Below are positions 32,501 to 34,762 of a stretch of DNA of 34,762 bases, piece after piece; the stretch's first letter is position 1, and each line of letters starts with the position of its first letter. Under the pieces are notes generated by a model. That model did no database searches. It saw only the letters and a list, made by a program, of their open reading frames with translations, and was not told the DNA's origin. A program made the position numbers and the translations under genes. The stretch spans positions 1-34,762 of the forward strand of contig JBEPVM010000011.1 of assembly GCA_041690995.1 (NCBI GenBank), in the 5' to 3' direction. Source of the stretch: UBA4722 sp041690995 (GTDB lineage: Bacteria; Pseudomonadota; Gammaproteobacteria; DSM-16500).

Positions 32501-33712
32501 GTGATCTTTATTGATAGCATGGGGCTTGGATTGGTTTTCCCTATTTTAAATGCCCTGGTAATTGATCCTCACGCCCATTTCATTGCAGATAATTTCAGCG
32601 CCAGTGAGCGTAATCTTCTGTATGGATTAGCCATCAGTATTTTCATGTTTTGCTGGTTTATTGGCACGGCAATCCTGGGCGATTTGTCTGACCAAATAGG
32701 CAGAAAAAAAGCACTCATGATTTGTTTATTTGGGGCATGCGGTGGTTATCTATTTTCAGCGCTCGCCGTTATATTTAACAGCTACACTCTACTACTCATC
32801 GGACGAATTATTGCTGGATTTACAGCCGGCAGTCAATCCATCGCACAAGCAGCTATTGTTGACATCAGTGAACATGAACATAAAGCCAGAAATTTAGGCT
32901 TAATGCTATTTTTCTCTTCTTTAGGTTTCGCACTCGGACCTGCCATCGGGGGGATATTATCTACATCGAGTGTTGTACATGGGTTTAATTATGCTGTGCC
33001 TTTTTATTTTGCAGCGATCATTTCATTATTAAATGCCAGGCTATTACAGCTTTTATTCAATGAAACTTTTTTACGTACCACAAAACTACAACTTAAACTG
33101 CATCATGCATTCGAGATATTTATTGCAGCCTTTAAACATGAGAAAATCCGAGAGCTTTCTATTATCTTTTTTATCATCATTTTTGGATGGAGCGGCATTT
33201 ACGGTTTTATCTCTATGTATTTATTAAAAATGTATCATTTCAGCGCCCTAAAAAATGGTTTTTATATGGGACTGATGGGTATTGGGTTTGGTATTGGAAC
33301 AGGTTTTCTGGTTGATCCTCTTACAAAACGGTTTTCTCTCCAATCCTGCGTGATTAGCAATTGCATACTCGTGGCACTCAGCACAGCGCTCACGATTACA
33401 GCACCGTCTGAAATTTACGTTTGGTTTTATGTTGTGTGTATGGGTGCAACAATGGCAATCGCATACTCCGCTATTTTAACTTTATTTTCTAATCAAGTAG
33501 ACGAACGATCACAAGGCTGGGTCATGGGCGTGACTGGCGCAATTATGGCATTTGCGTATGGCATCACTGGATTACTGCTGGGTGTATTAGCTAATTTTAG
33601 CTCGACTATACCGCTCATTATCGCTGTCTTTTTTTTATTACTTGCCGCTCTTTTAATGAAAAGTTTATTTTATTTGGAGAAAGCTGTCATCATACCCTCA
33701 GTCCATCACTAA
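32501..33712 (+). CDS. MFS transporter (TCR/Tet-like), 5' end uncertain
   Basis: This is a major facilitator superfamily membrane transporter, driven by ion gradients; substrate unknown. The motif A signature GDLSDQIGRKKAL lies near residue 60, and GRIIAGFTAGSQSIAQA near 100 and ALGPAIGG near 145 fit the drug:H+ antiporter group. About 11-12 membrane segments are seen. The only standard start in frame is GTG at 32501, which has no ribosome binding site and cuts into the first helix. The frame stays open upstream to a TGA at 32438 and reads SKPKKFFLSAIPLFL before the GTG, as a typical N-terminus would. An ATG at 32437 gives MKTLFNK in the other frame and stops at TAA. One extra T near 32458 would explain this. 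It may be a frameshifted gene or use an unusual start. Confidence 0.8.
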   Translation: MIFIDSMGLGLVFPILNALVIDPHAHFIADNFSASERNLLYGLAISIFMFCWFIGTAILGDLSDQIGRKKALMICLFGACGGYLFSALAVIFNSYTLLLIGRIIAGFTAGSQSIAQAAIVDISEHEHKARNLGLMLFFSSLGFALGPAIGGILSTSSVVHGFNYAVPFYFAAIISLLNARLLQLLFNETFLRTTKLQLKLHHAFEIFIAAFKHEKIRELSIIFFIIIFGWSGIYGFISMYLLKMYHFSALKNGFYMGLMGIGFGIGTGFLVDPLTKRFSLQSCVISNCILVALSTALTITAPSEIYVWFYVVCMGATMAIAYSAILTLFSNQVDERSQGWVMGVTGAIMAFAYGITGLLLGVLANFSSTIPLIIAVFFLLLAALLMKSLFYLEKAVIIPSVHH

Positions 33713-33833
33713 TGTCAGAAATATCAAAGCCTAACTCTTTTAATTTCCAATCCCTCCAACGAATTAAAATTAACAAGCGTTATTAAATTTTAATTAAACC
33801 TTAGGAAGTCAAATTTTTATTGACGAATCCCTT

Positions 33834-33890
33834 AGCTTCTAAATAGAAGCTGATAAAATTGTATTTTATTTTATAGAATTCCATTATAAT
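33834..33890 (+). promoter_or_regulatory. Hairpin and -10 box upstream of the lipoprotein gene
   Basis: A small perfect stem-loop AGCTTCT-AAAT-AGAAGCT lies at 33834-33851. TATAAT at 33885-33890 is a good -10 box 64 bases before the gene, but no matching -35 is seen at 16-18 bases. The 33713-33954 gap is otherwise simple AT-rich sequence. Confidence 0.3.
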
Positions 33891-33954
33891 GCAATGGTTA
33901 TTTTGTTTTTTAATAATATAAAAAATAATTCATTTTCGTATAGGAGGTATCATC

Positions 33955-34332
33955 ATGTCTCGTTATATTATTCCATTATCTTCACTTGTTATCGGCGCAA
34001 TTCTAGGCGGATGTGTTCCTAGTCAAAAACAACCTACAATACAAGATGTCTCGAGAACAGTCATCTTTTCACAAGTGCCTTCAGCTAAAGAAGTAACACT
34101 GGTCCCAGTGGGTTATACGACATGTTACACTGTAAACGCGTCTTTTTACCGACATATGTGGATACCCGCACATCGCGTTTGCCAATATACCAACGCCACT
34201 GACCATACCAAAGCAGTATGGGTAGATGGTTATTGGATGTGTACACGTTACGATCTGGAAAAGAAAGGAAACGAATGTGGTTATTGGCTATGGAAAAAAG
34301 CCCATTGGTCATCTCGTTCCGTACTGTACTAA
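33955..34332 (+). CDS. Small lipoprotein with WxxGxW-like motifs
   Basis: This 125-residue protein has a lipoprotein signal: a hydrophobic stretch ending in the lipobox LGGC, with the lipidated Cys at residue 20. Pro-Ser at +2/+3 do not indicate retention in the inner membrane, so outer-membrane anchoring is likely. The mature part has aromatic motifs (MWIPAHRVCQY, VDGYWMCTRYD, CGYWLWKKAHW) like the YXWGxW/WxxGxW repeats of envelope proteins in Legionellales and others. Several cysteines may form disulfides. AGGAGGT seven bases before the ATG is nearly consensus and fixes the start. It appears to be a single-gene unit, followed 12 bases later by a large inverted repeat. Confidence 0.75.
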   Translation: MSRYIIPLSSLVIGAILGGCVPSQKQPTIQDVSRTVIFSQVPSAKEVTLVPVGYTTCYTVNASFYRHMWIPAHRVCQYTNATDHTKAVWVDGYWMCTRYDLEKKGNECGYWLWKKAHWSSRSVLY

Positions 34333-34344
34333 TAACTCCATTTC

Positions 34345-34448
34345 GTAGGTGGATTAGACGCGTTTTTTGCATCGTAATCCACCATTCTAAAATAATGTAA
34401 TTTAATTTGGTGGATTACGATGCAAAAAATGCGTCTAATCCACCCTAC
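34345..34448. repeat. Inverted repeat with 40-bp arms
   Basis: Arms 34345-34383 and 34409-34448 are complementary at all but two positions (GTAGG-TGGATTAGACGC... and ...GCGTCTAATCCACCCTAC), with a 25-base loop. It directly follows the lipoprotein gene. Repeats built on GGTGGATTA/TAATCCACC are common between genes in gammaproteobacteria and may act as transcript ends. Part of the arm recurs in the hairpin at 27091. Confidence 0.8.
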
Positions 34449-34507
34449 ATTACTTACAGACTAGTGTATGCTGCGCTATTTTTATAAAATTTTCTCGCGA
34501 GATTGGC

Positions 34508-34545
34508 CAAATACAGACTTTGCCTGTTAGGGCGTGAACACTTAC
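34508..34545. repeat. Short dispersed repeat, copy 2
   Basis: Partner of 7846-7880, in the same orientation. Both copies lie in gene-free DNA. Too short and degenerate to classify. Confidence 0.4.
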
Positions 34546-34578
34546 AGCGCATCAGTAAATGCTTGTTGACAGGTCATT

Positions 34579-34753
34579 CCTATTAAAATTTTTCAAGAAC
34601 AATTTTAATAAGGGTGACCTATTACGATGTTTGAGTTCCTATAATTGTGTCATTCCCGCGAAGGCGGGAACCCATTCTGCCATGTAGCTAAATTGGCTAA
34701 ATTAACCGTAATAGGTCACCCCTATAAAAACTTCTTGAAAAATTTTTAATAGG
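34579..34753. mobile_element. MITE-like element with 47-bp terminal inverted repeats
   Basis: Ends 34579-34626 and 34707-34753 are inverted repeats of 47-48 bases (outer CCTATTAAAA, inner GGTGACCTATTACG) with a few mismatches. The 80-base centre contains the palindrome TTCCCGCGAAGGCGGGAA (34653-34670). From 34648 it matches the core of the mreB-mreC repeat (14837 onward) over about 47 bases with four or so changes. No open frame fits inside. A short non-autonomous element is the simplest reading; no transposase for it is in the window. The rest of 34449-34578 shows no gene. Confidence 0.7.
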
Positions 34754-34762
34754 GTATATATT

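Noticed and set aside
1..34762. tRNA genes
   Set aside because: No T-loop signature or cloverleaf was found by eye on either strand; small RNAs could still be missed.

Overview
The window looks like a chromosomal segment of an AT-rich, host-associated gammaproteobacterium. I infer a Legionellales (Legionella/Coxiella-like) relative from three things: the dnaB-alr, mreBCD-rng-yhdP and gatCAB neighbourhoods, two very large ankyrin-repeat proteins with no signal peptide, and several Lys/Glu-rich coiled-coil proteins. No rRNA, tRNA or CRISPR array was seen. Species-level identity cannot be read from the sequence alone.

Layout, left to right. 1-7312 (+): replicative helicase dnaB overlapping alanine racemase alr by one base, a 787-aa ankyrin protein with its own promoter, and a secreted M13 zinc metallopeptidase. 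7397-7807 (+): a HigA/YgjM-type antitoxin or regulator split by an in-frame TGA, with no toxin beside it. 7910-8311 (-): a small hypothetical gene. 8423-16134 (-): the cell-shape operon mreB-mreC-mreD-rng-yhdP, tightly packed except between mreB and mreC, where 374 bp of REP-like inverted repeats sit. mreC appears to start at an ATT codon behind a strong Shine-Dalgarno sequence.

16135-23277 is about 7.1 kb of accessory DNA between mreB and gatC, two genes that in Pseudomonas-like relatives are divergent neighbours. It holds a 343-aa coiled-coil protein whose upstream DNA is a diverged copy of the mreB upstream DNA, a tyrosine-recombinase-like protein lacking the first catalytic Arg, a REP-associated tyrosine transposase bounded by inverted repeats, and two more coiled-coil proteins with no recognisable function.

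23278-28049 (+): gatC-gatA-gatB (tRNA-dependent amidotransferase), a small secreted protein and prmB (ribosomal protein L3 methyltransferase). 28143-30605 (+): a second ankyrin protein that also carries pentapeptide-like repeats. 30683-32366 (+): a complete-looking hipBA toxin-antitoxin module with three near-palindromic operators spaced exactly 27 bp apart over the promoter. 32501-33712 (+): an MFS transporter whose 5' end looks frameshifted. 33955-34332 (+): a lipoprotein with WxxGxW-like motifs. The right end (34333-34762) has no gene but holds a 40-bp-arm inverted repeat and a roughly 175-bp MITE-like element that shares its core with the mreB-mreC repeat.

How the genes work together: the housekeeping parts are coherent operons (replication start, murein synthesis and rod shape, tRNA charging). 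The rest is accessory: putative host-interaction proteins, toxin-antitoxin modules and short mobile repeats filling the joints between conserved blocks. The strongest new observations are the ATT start of mreC, the phased operator array of hipBA, the mreB/gatC island with its duplicated edge, and the nonsense-split HigA.
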